Shown piece after piece: positions 50,210 to 61,887 of a stretch of 64,000 nucleotides of DNA. The stretch is taken from assembly GCA_030867875.1 (NCBI GenBank), contig JAOWCC010000019.1, positions 82,860,861 to 82,924,860 on the forward strand. The letters are read 5' to 3'. The stretch is from Actinernus sp. WN-2022 (lineage: Eukaryota; Cnidaria; Anthozoa; Actiniaria; Actinernidae). Under the pieces are notes generated by a model. The model made no database searches. It was not told where the DNA came from and saw only the letters and a list, made by a program, of their open reading frames with translations. Positions within the stretch are counted from its first letter, which is position 1, and each line of letters starts with the position of its first letter. Position numbers and translations under genes: made by a program.

Positions 50210-52718
50210 TTTGGGGAGAGGAGGGGAGAGGAGGGGGGGAGGGAAGAGAGGGATAACCTATTCCCGCGTAGTTTTGCTAATATGATTTGGCTTTGTTTTG
50301 CCACTTTATATGTCCATATCTAGCCTTAAACTTTTTGCCAGTAGAGGTATCATAAACAGCAAATGTCTCATAATCATGCCTGGTTACTAAGCTACGGGAA
50401 GCTATGTAAAATTCAACCAAAAAGTGACCTGAATGAAAAAATATGTTAAACAAATACTATGGAAAGTTCGGATATTACACGTTTATAAACAGGTAGACAT
50501 GAAGTTTCCATAATTTCCCGAGCTGTCTTCAGGTTGAACATTTGATTAGTTCTGATTAGTTCGATGGTTTCTCAACCAAGTCCTCGGGGTGTGGCTTATG
50601 TACGGGTGCGGCTTATCTATGGGTTTTTACAGTACTCCAAATAATGTTTAAAATAGATTATGAAAACATGTTGAGAAAATTCTATTTCCAAGTGCAAAAA
50701 TGTTTTTCTCAAAAATACACGTTGTCTTACAGAATTTTAGTTTTCCTTCTCAGATTAAAGATAATGTAAAACTTTGTGATTTTTAGAAGAACTTCACCGA
50801 AATTAAAGGGTCTCGTTTGCGAGGCTGTGTTGCCATGGCATCTGATCAATTCATTTAAAGAAATCATCATTCAAGTAGTTTTGATATGGCAAGCTGGTTC
50901 AGTTATACATCTTCCACACTTGGACGCAAAATCCATAAGTTAAGAGAGTACCGATCTTATCATTACTCATTCGAGCCTCGTTAAAGTGGTCCTGCACTTA
51001 TCTTTGATTTAAAGGTCAAACTGGAAAACAAAATGACCAACATAAAAAATATGATTGTCTGCCATTTAATTTTTATTTATTAAGGATCAAACTTCATCAT
51101 AACCGAATTCCTTTTCCTGTTTTTATGTCAGCTCCACTTATTAAAATATCTTTCTCACAGATTGTAATATTATTATCAAATGCCCGACACCTGAAAAAAT
51201 GGACAAATTTAATATTAGGACTCAATTCATGTTTAATCATTAGCATAATGTACCTTAAATGACATCATTTCAAGGAATTGCAAGCATTTAAAAGCAATTG
51301 CACCTTTGATTGGCCAAAAAATGTTGAACAATATTTGTAACACTTTACTGCACCTAAATCAATGATTTCTGCCTATGAAGTGAAAAAAACCACCTCGTGT
51401 ATATTTCATTTTATTAAAATTTGGGTGTTATCATAGTTGTGCGCAAGTAGAAATTCAGTTTGGATTATGCAAATCATTATTTTTCCTGACAATTTCTGAT
51501 CAGCTAATAATATGGTAATTACATGCATGACTGCCACATCATTTACAATGCATGCAGTCAACATATCGTTAGCTGCTCAGAAATTGTTGCACATTTCAAT
51601 ATTGGAAAATAATGATTCTTATCAAAATTGCTGAGTATGCAAATGTAAGGGCTCTGACATGTCACAACCCCTTTAACAATGAAAGTCTGAGCTCGTATTT
51701 GGTCAAATAAGTAATTACCAATCTTTAAAAATGACAAGAGTACAACATCATCATTACTTTATTTCTTATTATCAATGCATAACATTTTCTTTAAAGGTAC
51801 TGGATGCACAAACTGTAACTGTAAATAATGAAATGTAACTGTAACTGAGACCAATTAACGGGCTAATGTAAACATGTGGGGCCCAAGTTTTTCTGTACAT
51901 TTTGAAATCCAGGCTGGTACAACTTTCAGTGTGAACACTGTTGTGCTGGGCCTACATGTAAGTTGAAAACTGAAATTAGCCTGAACACTAGCACTATTAT
52001 AATATAATTACTTTCTATATTCCTGAATACATAACAAACTTTTTGCAACATTGAAACTGGTTTAGTATTTTCATCCACTAAAGAACCATATCCATATGCT
52101 ATTGGGGGGAATTTGTTCTAAAACAAGAAATCCAAATACCACTATGTTCATGCATGGATTAGGTTCATTTGTACACTCCAAAAGACCCACCACCTAGTCC
52201 ATAAGTATCGGCTTCAGGAATACAATACTCTTATTTGTCTGCATATTAGAATTTTCTAATTTTAACATGGCTGACATTGCTCCCCCCTCCCCCCCAAAAA
52301 AACTTTTGTGCCCAAAAAATGGCATACAAATGAAATTTAAAAGATATAACTGGCATATCAAGATCAATTTCAAGGCAATCCTGTCATTTTTCATTGCACT
52401 TAATATAAACAAATAGAATGAAGTGCTCAATTCCTTTACTGTGCAAGAACTATAACTGGGCTGGGCCACTTAGATAACAAGAAACAAAGCATTCCAATTT
52501 GCTCGAGTTTTGGAATGCTTAGCAAGTTGGAATGCTTTGTTTTTGTTATGTGATATTCTTGTTGACTCCTGCAGTTAATAACGGGCTTTGATGAGAATAA
52601 GCAAAAGGTCAAATATTTACCAGTGATAAGCTGAGTGAGTTCAGCCAAAAGAAGTTGCAACAACAACCTTGTATTATGTGCCTGCAAGTGTATACATTCA
52701 AGAGTACACATAATAATG
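50210..52718. other. Region between the two converging transposon genes
   Basis: AT-rich, no conserved frame seen. Includes the 3' flank of the HECT gene. At 52470-52560 a small inverted repeat (CAAAGCATTCCAA and its complement) also resembles 3470-3500, so a short MITE is likely. Confidence 0.45.
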
Positions 52719-53779
52719 TTACAGAACTCCCAGTTCAAATGAGATGTCTTCTGTCAAGACGATGTTGAACTCTTTCTTAAACTCGGTGTATGATAAATAT
52801 GAAGATGATAGGAAAAGAATGTTGGAGCAGGTCGACGTCGAAGGGAACCGCCGAGCACCAACAGTTGTGTTGAAAGCAACCGTAATTGGCTTCTGTGGAG
52901 CAGCTGGCGAGCCTGTTATAAATCTAAGAAATCTGTCAAGATGATAGTCATCCATTGTTCCGACATACTTCCTCAAAAAAGAAAGTATTAGGCTCTGTTC
53001 TGTTGTAAGATCTTCACAGTACGTTAGCTTTGCCAAAACTTTCTCGCAGGATGGCAGGAGGGCCTCGTAAAGCTTCCTTACTTCGTCTACAGGCAAACTT
53101 CTCTGCAAAGCTGCAAGGTTGTTACTTGTGATCCCATTTCTCATCCACATCAAGGTTGACATTGGCTTGTACACAAAGTGGGATCTAGCCATTACGATGA
53201 CATGGTTACGAAGCTGTTCTTTAGTGGTTGCCGGGATACAGGACATGTTGTATTGCTGATATATTCCAAACACAGCATCTTGTTGGTAAGTGGCAAGGTT
53301 AGTTGATGTGAGAGCTTTCATCAGCACTTCTCTTTCAAACTGGGTTAAATACAGTAGGAAGGATCTTTCAAGCATGCTCTCATCAACAGCATCCTCCCCA
53401 TGTAGCAAGAAAAGAAACGATGCCTCACAGAAACGGACTGGAATTTGCTTTGTCAGCAACCAACCATGACAAAGTATCCGTCCTAGTTTCTCGAACACTG
53501 CCTTCTTTTCCAGTTGCTGATAGGGAGGAACAAATGGAATCTTGACAGTATCACCTTCGAAGTAAGTTTCAAAAGCTGCATCCCAAAAAGAAGTAAATAA
53601 ATCCATTGTCACACCTCCAAAGTCCAAGCCAACCTCTCCCTTAAACTGAACGTTCAGATTGCAGCATGCAATGGATTCATCATCATACAAATGCAGCATA
53701 TCCTTGAGAACATCATGACGACTGACAATGATACATCGTACATCACGATCAATGGGTTCAGTGGGTTCTTCGTGCACTT
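52719..53779 (-). CDS. HECT gene exon 6 (complete HECT domain)
   Basis: Acceptor TTTCTCATCAG, phase 1 in. The N-lobe carries VQFKGEVGLDFGGVTMDLFT and SFWDAAFETYFEG; the C-lobe carries FLRFITGSPAAP, FNTTVGARRFPSTSTC and YTEFKKEFNIVLTED. The catalytic Cys is within TSTC. The domain ends FELGVL and stop. Confidence 0.92.
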
Positions 53780-56700
53780 CTGATGAGAAAGAGGTTCAAT
53801 AACAACAAAAAAACTGTCAAGACAACTGAGATATGTTAATCATAAATGTTAAGACACGTACCCCAATAAAGCAATAATATTAATACCACCCTCAATAACA
53901 TCTATATTTGTAAAGAATTACAGTTTGTATAATTGACACAGAAACAGGGGGAATATAAAAACATACCATTTATGATAATAACATGGGAAAAGAAAGAGGT
54001 TATCAGTTTCATGGAAAGTTGTGTAATATGGCTGGATATTTTTACAAGTCAGTTTAATTAATGATATTGATGAGTAAAAATTCCTAGCCATATATAACAG
54101 TGCTTGACCTTAGCGGTAGTCCACTAGTCCTGAACTAGTAAGAAATGCTTCTGGACTAGTAAAAGAAATAGAGTCACTAGTAACAGGACTAGTAACTATT
54201 CTATAATTCGTAATGTTTAATGAAAGATAAAAACAAAAACATGTCCTGTGATTGTTGTTTGAACATGTTTCTTCGCAAACGTTCCGAAAACAATCGCGAA
54301 GGTCGAGAAGACTGAACAAGGCTGAGGCAAGAACTGGGCACTAGTCAGCCCCAGGAGCTCCCGTGAAGGTGGCTATATATCGCCGCCATCTTTGTTTCAA
54401 CTTGTTCACTCATGCGTGTATCATGAAAGGCTTATAGATCAGCAAATATTGGCATGCAAGAGTCGGGACTACCAGGACTTTTCTCTGGACTAGTAATTTT
54501 TCAGCTCTACTAGTCCCAGGACCAGTGATTAAAAAAGTTAAGGTTGAGCACTGAATATATTACATAACTTTCAATGGAATATTATTGTTTAATATACAAC
54601 TAACAGGGGCCAGCTCTGTTAGAAGAAACAAGTGAGCTTCACATTCACATCTGTGGGTTACAACATCTTGAACCAAACTACAATGTACATGTATCTCACT
54701 CGCAAGGAAAGGAGGGATCTACCGGTACATTTGTACCAGTTCTTCCATTTCTTCCTGGAGACATGGGAGCATGCTACTTGCAGTATTTGTTTGCATTCCT
54801 CAAGTAAAGTCATACTCCTATTTGTTGTTGCACTCACAACTGAAACTCACTGCTATCTTGAAAGCAAAAGATATTAGCCATTTTTGAATCCGAATCATGT
54901 TGAGGCGCTTGAGCCGAGAAATATGTTTTCCCACACTAAAAGCTGATTGGCCTGTGCACTTTCAAAACTTTTTACAGCAATAATCGTTGTACATGTATCG
55001 CGACCCACGTTTTCCAAACTTCACTTGAATTTTGGGTTTTTCTTTTCTGCTAATCATCCCAAGTAGAAAATCAGCCCTTCAACATGCTCATCCAGATTCG
55101 CCCGCTCTCTGCTTTTTCGATTTCTTCGAGACCCAAGGATCAAAATGACTTAAGAATATCCTTGAGAGTTATGAGGGATGGCAGATATTGCCAGAGTTTT
55201 ACACGTAGGCAAGACTTTCGTGAAAAAAGATTAAAAGAACCTTGAAAGTAAACCATACCAGTCAGTCAGTTGAATACCAACAGAGGCTGAGAAATCTGAG
55301 AAGCCTAATCTCGAGTCTTGTGTTTACTGTTGAATATTCTCGGTTTTCAGAGTGATACGTATCCCCTGAGCGAGTCTCTTGAAAAGAATGTTGTGCTAAG
55401 CTTACTGCTGACAAAAGGATCCTTTGAAAGTTTTGATAGCAAGAAATTGGCTGTTTTTGAGAGAACATTTTACAAGAAAAAGAACTAGGATAAAATTTTG
55501 CAGTCAGTCACCACGGTCACACGGTTGTGCTCTACATGTAGCTTTCTGGGAACACTCATTTGCCTCATGAAATAATATGAACAAGAGAGCAGGAAATATC
55601 CCTACTGAAAACCGAGAATATTCAACAGTAAACACAAGACTCGCCGCTTAGGCTTCTCAGATTTCTTGACCTCCATCTGTATTCAACTGACTGATGGACT
55701 GGTTTACTTCAAAGGTTATTTTAATATTTTTTCATGAAAGTCTTGCCTACATGTAAAACTCAAGCAATATCTGCCAACCTCCAACCTTCTCATAACATAT
55801 ACATTTGTACAGACTCTCCAACTAACTCTCGAGAATATATTCTCAAGTCATTTTGATTCTCTGATCTCAAAGAAATCGAAAAAGCAGAAAGTGAGCGAAT
55901 CTGTGCGAGCGTGTTCAAGGGCTGATTTGCATAAGGCCTGCCCACTTTGGATGATTGGCAGAACAGAAAAAAACAAAATTCAAGTGAAGTTTGGAAAACG
56001 TGGGTTGCGATACATGTACAACGATTATTGCTGTAAGTGTTGAATAAACCTGGACAAACTGGTTTGTGACCCGTGTTATGCACCAGTCAGAGGTTTGCCC
56101 CAGGGGGGGGGGGGGGGGGGGGGGGGGGGAATCGGGCATATCCATGGTGTTTGACAAGAACTGCTCTCCCCTGGGTTGGGAATTAGATAATGCTGTGGCT
56201 TGAGGGTGTCAGGAAGATTGTTGCCAGCTGCTAAACTACCACTATCAAATAGATATATTCATTGGGTGGGGAATTTGACTTGAAATGAAAATTGACCAAA
56301 ATTTCAAGGTGAAATTTCAAATCCCATTGGCATGCCCGATCCCCCTCCCCTTGGTCAAACCACTAATCCTTTACAGTTAATTTCACAACACTTTGGCCGC
56401 GTGTTTTGGCAAGTTTGTTTGGAACTTGGGAAGTACGTTCCGAAGTACGCAAATTAGTTTTGTATCTGTCAATCAAATTGTGATCTTCCAACTGAACTTT
56501 GGAACTTCGGTCTGAACTTCACAACAAAGTTGCTCGCGAAGTTGGGAAGTTGACGGTGAAGTTCAATCCCATTTTATTATGGAATATTCTTTGCAACCCG
56601 GTTCACAAGCACTACTGTAATACTGAGTGAGACAGACGAACTAAAAGGCTGGACGATGATACATTCTGCTTAATTTATCAAATTGCAAGCGAAGTGTTCA

Positions 56701-59700
56701 CCGAAGAATGATCAAGTCTGTATGTTCCAAAAGGAACTTCCACTTGGAGCAAAAACCTTGGCTGATCTATCAGCTACAACTGCTCAAAGACGAATCCCCA
56801 CTGCTACCAAGAACTAGTCAACAAAATCATTTTGTAGAGCAAGAGGCCGCAAATGCAACTAGCATCCATCCTGCGGATATTAAAAGCCAAGGTGTCAGAT
56901 TTATTTTGGCACAATGTTCAGACATACAAATTATTTTCAGAACCGAGCACTTTACCGATTAAGCAAAATGTATCATTGTCTAATTCCGCTTTGAAAGATA
57001 TAACATCCAGCCTTTTAGTTCATCTGTCTCACTCAGTACTACAGTAGTGCTTGTGAACCGGGTTGCAACGAATATTCCATAATAAAATGGGATCGAACTT
57101 CACCGCCAACTTCCCAACTTCGCGAGCAACTTTGTTGTGAAGTTCAGACCGAAGTTCCAAAGTTCAGTTGGAAGATCACAATTTGATTGACAGGTACAAA
57201 TGTAATTTCCGTACTTCGGAACATAGTTCCCAAGTTCCAAACGAACTTGGCAATCCGCGCGGCCAAAGTTTTGTGAAATTAACTGTAAAGGTTGTGTACT
57301 AGTTTAATTTATTGAATGAGTGTAAGTAACACCTTTCTTGACATAGATTTGTACCTGAATGAGCATTTGTATTATGTGAGACCTCCAACTCATTTGCCAT
57401 CATTCTAAAGCGTTTGCCAGGCTGCTGGTCCGGACATAAAATATACAGATAATTGAAATACATGCATGTATTAAATGAATTGAGGATTTCTCATAAACCT
57501 GAACAACAATTATTTATCATGGTCAGTCATTCAAGGATAAAATTATGCTACTATAAAACCATATACATTATATGTATGCGTGCCACATATATCTTGAATA
57601 TAATATTTTACCTGAGGTTTGCATGTTTTGTGGGAGACTGCTGAACGATTTTTAGCACTAATTGTATTATAATAAAAAAATATATTCGTTCATTAAATAT
57701 TAAATGAAGATGTTGGTGTAAGAATGACCTAAGTACATTGTACTATGTTTGACTTACATGTAGTTTTTTTGGGGGGAGTATTGAGAAATTTACAACACAC
57801 AATACATAATTACTTCTACAACAAAGTGATTTACAGGCATCATTCTTTTGATACTCTATTTTTAAAGGTTTTATTGTATTTTTTAGAGGGGGATGATAAG
57901 AGTTATTGTTCCAGAGCACTGTGCATGTGTGCTCTAACATTTTTATGTTTCAGATGGAAGCTGGAAAATGCTTACCATATTGTTGTACCTCTGAGGCATC
58001 TCTTCAACATTTGGGAAGCCAATATTCTGGTCATTCTGTGTAGACTCGTGGTTATGACTGGATAATAAAGGCTCACTACTCCCATGCAGGTCATCAAATG
58101 TGCCAGTTTCCAAGTTGTGGTTGGATAGTGGAGCTTCAATGTTGTTTTCTTCACATGGGGAACCATGTGAAGAATTAGGCTTGACACTGGGGCCCGGATG
58201 ATGACCATTCTCAGCTGGTAGGCTTTCAGAATTATTTACAGGTCTGAGGAAAAAAATCTATATTAAATGTTTCAATTTGTATTATGATTTGTGAATGAAA
58301 ATGGTAGATCTCTATAATCTCAGGACCAGTACATGAAAATCAAAATTGCACCTGCTACATTGTACACTTGCATTTTGTCAGATTAACATATCTACATGTA
58401 CAATGTATACACACTGTCACATCATAAATTCAATTAAATAAACTAGCTACGAGTTAAACTAAGGAAGAAGCCCATCAATCCAGAATGATGATAATCTTAA
58501 GTTAGAGGTTCAGTGCCCAGAGCCAAAGCAGGGACAGTGCTTGTGAGCTTGGTTGCCAGGATGCCTTGACAACCAATCAGCCCAAGGCACTGGGTCACAC
58601 AAAAAAGGTGGAGGGAGGGAGGGAGGGAGGGAAAAGCAGATAGCACAATCACAGTGCAAAGCAACTGATAAGCAAATGCACTATTACATATACAGTACAA
58701 TAAAAAAAATTCCCAGATGAGACACCGACCCAAGGACCCTGACAGCTACTCTACACTAGATATTTAACCATGACTAAATTACATTTACATGTAGTCTCGA
58801 ATAATATGAACACCCCAAAAACTATCCCATCCCAGTGCCAGTTAATGAACTCCTACAGTAACTACATGTATGACAGTCAAACCAGCAGTCCTGACATGTA
58901 CATGACTGTACACACAAAAGTACAATGGTAGGTATAGAACACAGTGGGAATAAAAAAACAAGTTACTGTATACTAGCTACCATGAAGTAAAATTCAAACA
59001 CATTTAATTAAAGTAATTAACTTACAAATCATCTTCAACCAGTAAATACTGTGGGGGCTGCTTGGGAACAGTTGCAAACCCAGGGAAAGTGTTTTCGCAT
59101 TGTAGAAGAGTTGCATCTAGATGACTTTCTGGAGATGCTGCTCCAAACCCTTGGAAGCATACAGTTTCATCTGGGAAGGCTGGTGCTCCTCGAGTTTCAG
59201 CCATAGACAGCATAACTCTGTCAACTGTGTTAATTGGCAAACTTGGCCTCAGGTCAGGTACAGCACATGTGGAAAGTGTAAAATACTCTGGAATCAGGGA
59301 TTGAGAACCAACCCAGTCATACACATCTCCTACATGGAGGCTGGGTTGGAACTTGCGAGTTATTACACCTAGGGTTAGGTGTCTAACAGATACTTCCATG
59401 TGTGGCTCACTTGGGTCTGGTTCATTTGAAACTCTGGCAGCTCGAGCTTTACGTAAGTTTTCTTGTTTGACTTCCTTCTCTTCATGTCTCGAGCGATCTT
59501 CTCTTTTCTCTTTTTCTTTGGCTTGGTCCTTTGCAAGTGAATCAATGTATTCTTTGTTTTGTTGGTCCCTTAATGTTTTTCTCTCCACCGAGGAACCAAT
59601 CAGACTAACACTGGAAGCTGCAGAAGACTTGCTACATGTAACCTCATCATGAAAAACAGATACAGAGTACTCATCACTGTCACTATGACAAAGAACTTCA

Positions 59701-61846
59701 CTCACACTATAGTCAGCAGAAGACTTGCTACATGTAGGTGGTATATAATCAAATAATGACTCTGAGTAATTCTCGCTGTATTCATCACTGTCACTATGAC
59801 AAAGAACTTCACTCGCACTAGAGTCAGCAGAAGACATGCTACATGTAGGTGGTAGATAATCAAAAAATGTCTTTGAGTTATACTTGCTGTCACTCATGTC
59901 TTCATTGTTGATCTTTAGCTTTGTCAATAAATATAGTCTAACTTTCGATAGCTTGTGATTTAGTATGTATTTTCTTAAAGTAAAGTCTTCCCCTCTGATT
60001 TCTTCACCCTTAAAGTTCCCAAGGTTAAAAACCATATTGGAAATGTCACCAAACACAGTTTTCTCATTTGTAAAGAATAACACCTTCAACGCATTAAGTA
60101 ATTCACTGGCTGATGCATTCAGTGCTGCACTAATGTCACGTGTCCCTCCACCCTTTGTCATGCGAACAGAAACATATCTGTTCTTATCATTGTCAAAGTG
60201 TTGCCAACCAACTTGAATTTTCCTCACAGCATTCAGTGGGGGTTCATTAGAAGAAGCTGGTGATTTTCCTCTGCAGCTTCTTTTCTTCTGTGATACCTTT
60301 GACATTGAAGTTTGGCTTAATTCAAGAAGTTTCCTCTTCTTTTCATTCCTGGATTCCATTTCTCCTTTGTTTTCAGGTCTTACAAAGGCTCTCAAACCCA
60401 ATACATCTCCCATCCTTTGAAGTCCAAGGGCTCGAAAATCTTGGTCTGTTGCCATCTTAACAGCTGCAAAATCCATCTAAAATTAATGGATAAGTTAAAA
60501 ATTTAGCATTTTACCTCAGTGTAAATACATGTAAATTGCTACATTTTGTACTATTCACGGTTTTCGGGCGAACTTGGGGATCTCAAATTAGTGTTTGTAT
60601 TGGAATACAATGTTGAATATTTTTCTCAGAAAGTAATTTCCTGCCGATTTACACACCCAAAACTCAAGATACAAATGTAACTACCAAAAGATTTAGCTGA
60701 GGGAGTTTGGATAATGTAAACTTCCAGAAAACCCTGCAATTTCATTCTCAAACTTCCGATACAATTTACTGTAATTGTAAGGCTGACCGAGAGCGACCAA
60801 AAGTTGCCAAAGTGAAATTTTAACAGAAAATGTATGAAAGCATTGCAACCGTATTGCGCAGATTTTAGTAAGTTTACATTATCCAAACCACAGGTAGCCC
60901 AAGCTTAGGATATGTATAATATTTACTAGCATTTGTATGGGATTTCTGGAAGGAATCTATTGCTGGTTTTCATTCAATCCCTAGAGATTCAAATGACAAA
61001 GGGCATGGCGGACATGTTGGTGTACCTAACAAAAGAAGCTAACGAAGAATCTATTGTTAAAGGTAAACCAACATGGCGGCTATGACGTCACGTGCAAACC
61101 AGCAATTGTAAATAGATTTTTTATAATTGTATTTAGCATTACAATAAGCTTTAATACGTTACCAGTTGAGTCAGGTTACAACTTAAAATTGTTCCTTACT
61201 CACAGTTCCTGTCAAACCCCGTGGGTATGCCCGATACCTACTACCTATTTACGCGAGCGAAGCGATCGTGTTTGGCTTACGGCCGACGTGAGGACGAAGG
61301 ACTTTGTGAAAGTCTGTATGGTTCTTGGCTTAATATATCCCTTGGGTGGGGAATTTGACTTCAAATGTCAGCCCCAGGGTGAAAACTTTTGAGCTAAAAT
61401 TGAAACCCCCCCCCCCCCCGGGGGAAACCATTGACTGGTGTTTCGCTACAAATAGCGTACTTTCAAAACACATTCGGCAATCCCTACCCAGCTATAAACT
61501 CGAACCCTAAATAACCACTCACTGAACCTAAACTAACCCAAGCCCTAACAATATCTCGAACTTCTCAACTCGGAAATTCCCTGGTCCCCTCGACACAACT
61601 GCCAAAGAACTGATTATGACTTTTATGTACGTGTACCTACCTTTTCGATCCTAAAATTGTTGCACACTTCTAGGCTGGAGTTTCGCTTTGCCTTCAAAAA
61701 CTCACAAATCTGAAAACAATCCCACATAGCTATCAATATTAAATTTGCCGTTCAATATAAGAACAACTACTAATCATAGAGTAGTGGACGATGGAAGAAA
61801 TTACCTGCTCGACTTCCGATAACTGCTGACTTGAACACGCCGCCAT
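52719..61846 (-). CDS. SAM / UBX-like / HECT-domain E3 ubiquitin ligase, transposon cargo gene
   Basis: Six exons on the minus strand: 61846-61805, 61709-61641, 60476-59026, 58243-57976, 57421-57355, 53779-52719. All junctions are GT-AG and keep phase, giving 985 codons plus stop. Order in the protein: SAM-like helices (~10-70); a KGGGTR-centred block (~124-224) seen in G2E3-like animal proteins; three repeats of FDYxPPTCSxSSA (~240-325); a Lys/Glu-rich coiled-coil-like stretch (~335-385); a UBX-type ubiquitin fold (~395-465, KFQPSLHVGDVYDWVG); a low-complexity linker; and a HECT domain (~650-985) with FKGEVGLDFGGVTMDLF and the catalytic Cys950 in STSTCSNILFLSS. HECT enzymes take ubiquitin onto that Cys and pass it to a substrate. 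The start codon (AAAGATGGCGGCG) is ~40 bp inside the transposon's right terminal repeat. Confidence 0.85.
54098..54553. mobile_element. hAT-like MITE in HECT intron 5
   Basis: CAGTGCTTGACCTTA at the left mirrors TAAGGTTGAGCACTG at the right. The interior is rich in GGACTAGTAA motifs. The AT-rich flanks do not give a clear target duplication. Confidence 0.7.
54974..56036. mobile_element. Foldback transposon with ~380-430-bp arms
   Basis: 54974-55351 mirrors 55603-56036 (for example ACAGCAATAATCGTTGTACA at the outer edge, TTGAATATTCTCGGTTTTCA at the inner edge), diverged by indels. No protein. HECT intron 5. Confidence 0.8.
56092..56361. mobile_element. Inverted-repeat element with G-run end
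   Basis: GGTTTGCCCC followed by a ~25-base G-run at the left, and CCCCTCCCCTTGGTCAAACC at the right. A relative with a C-run end lies at about 61195-61430 (shares GGTGGGGAATTTGACTT), in intron 2 of the HECT gene. Confidence 0.6.
56368..57291. mobile_element. Non-autonomous DNA transposon with 285-bp inverted repeats
   Basis: 56368-56653 and 57006-57291 are near-perfect complements starting CCTTTACAGTTAATTTCACA. The ~350-bp centre has only short frames. It ends 63 bp from HECT exon 5, inside intron 5. Confidence 0.88.
57355..57421 (-). CDS. HECT gene exon 5
   Basis: Encodes PGKRFRMMANELEVSHNTNA, then HS. Acceptor GACCAGCAG, donor GTACAA. Phase 0 in, phase 1 out, which matches both neighbours. 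An alternative CAG acceptor 3 bp earlier would add one Gln. Confidence 0.65.
57976..58243 (-). CDS. HECT gene exon 4 (linker)
   Basis: Acceptor TTTCCTCAG, donor GTAAGC. Phase 2 in, phase 0 out. Encodes 89 residues of Ser/Asn/His-rich linker (for example NHNLETGTFDDLHGSSEPLL). No known fold. Confidence 0.7.
59026..60476 (-). CDS. HECT gene exon 3 (SAM end, KGGGTR block, repeats, UBX-like)
   Basis: Acceptor AATTTTAG, donor GTAAGT. Phase 0 in, phase 2 out. It starts MDFAAVKMATDQDFRALGLQ, then RMGDVLGLRAF (end of SAM). It holds three in-frame copies of a 30-38-residue repeat (about 59640-59870) and the UBX-like segment near its 3' end. No frame break over 1,451 bp. Confidence 0.88.
60705..60889. 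mobile_element. Small inverted-repeat element in HECT intron 2
   Basis: GTTTGGATAATGTAAACTT and AAGTTTACATTATCCAAAC are perfect 19-bp inverted ends. Confidence 0.7.
61195..61430. repeat. Relative of the G-run element
   Basis: Shares GTCAAACCCC, GGTATGCCCGAT and GGTGGGGAATTTGACTT with 56092-56361 and ends in a C-run followed by GGGGGAAACC. HECT intron 2. Confidence 0.5.
61641..61709 (-). CDS. HECT gene exon 2 (first half of SAM-like domain)
   Basis: Acceptor GTTTTCAG, donor GTAGGT, phase 0/0. Encodes ICEFLKAKRNSSLEVCNNF plus RIEK, which with the next exon completes a SAM-like helical bundle. Confidence 0.75.
61805..61846 (-). CDS. HECT gene exon 1
   Basis: ATGGCGGCGTG start in good context. 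Fourteen codons (MAACSSQQLSEVEQ) and donor GTAATT, phase 0. Confidence 0.75.
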
Positions 61847-61887
61847 CTTTCACATCCATCACCATGCCACGAGGCATTTACAATGAG

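Noticed and set aside
56708..56962. 84-codon frame inside the 924-bp inverted-repeat element as a transposase
   Set aside because: Too short, with no DDE or DNA-binding motif.
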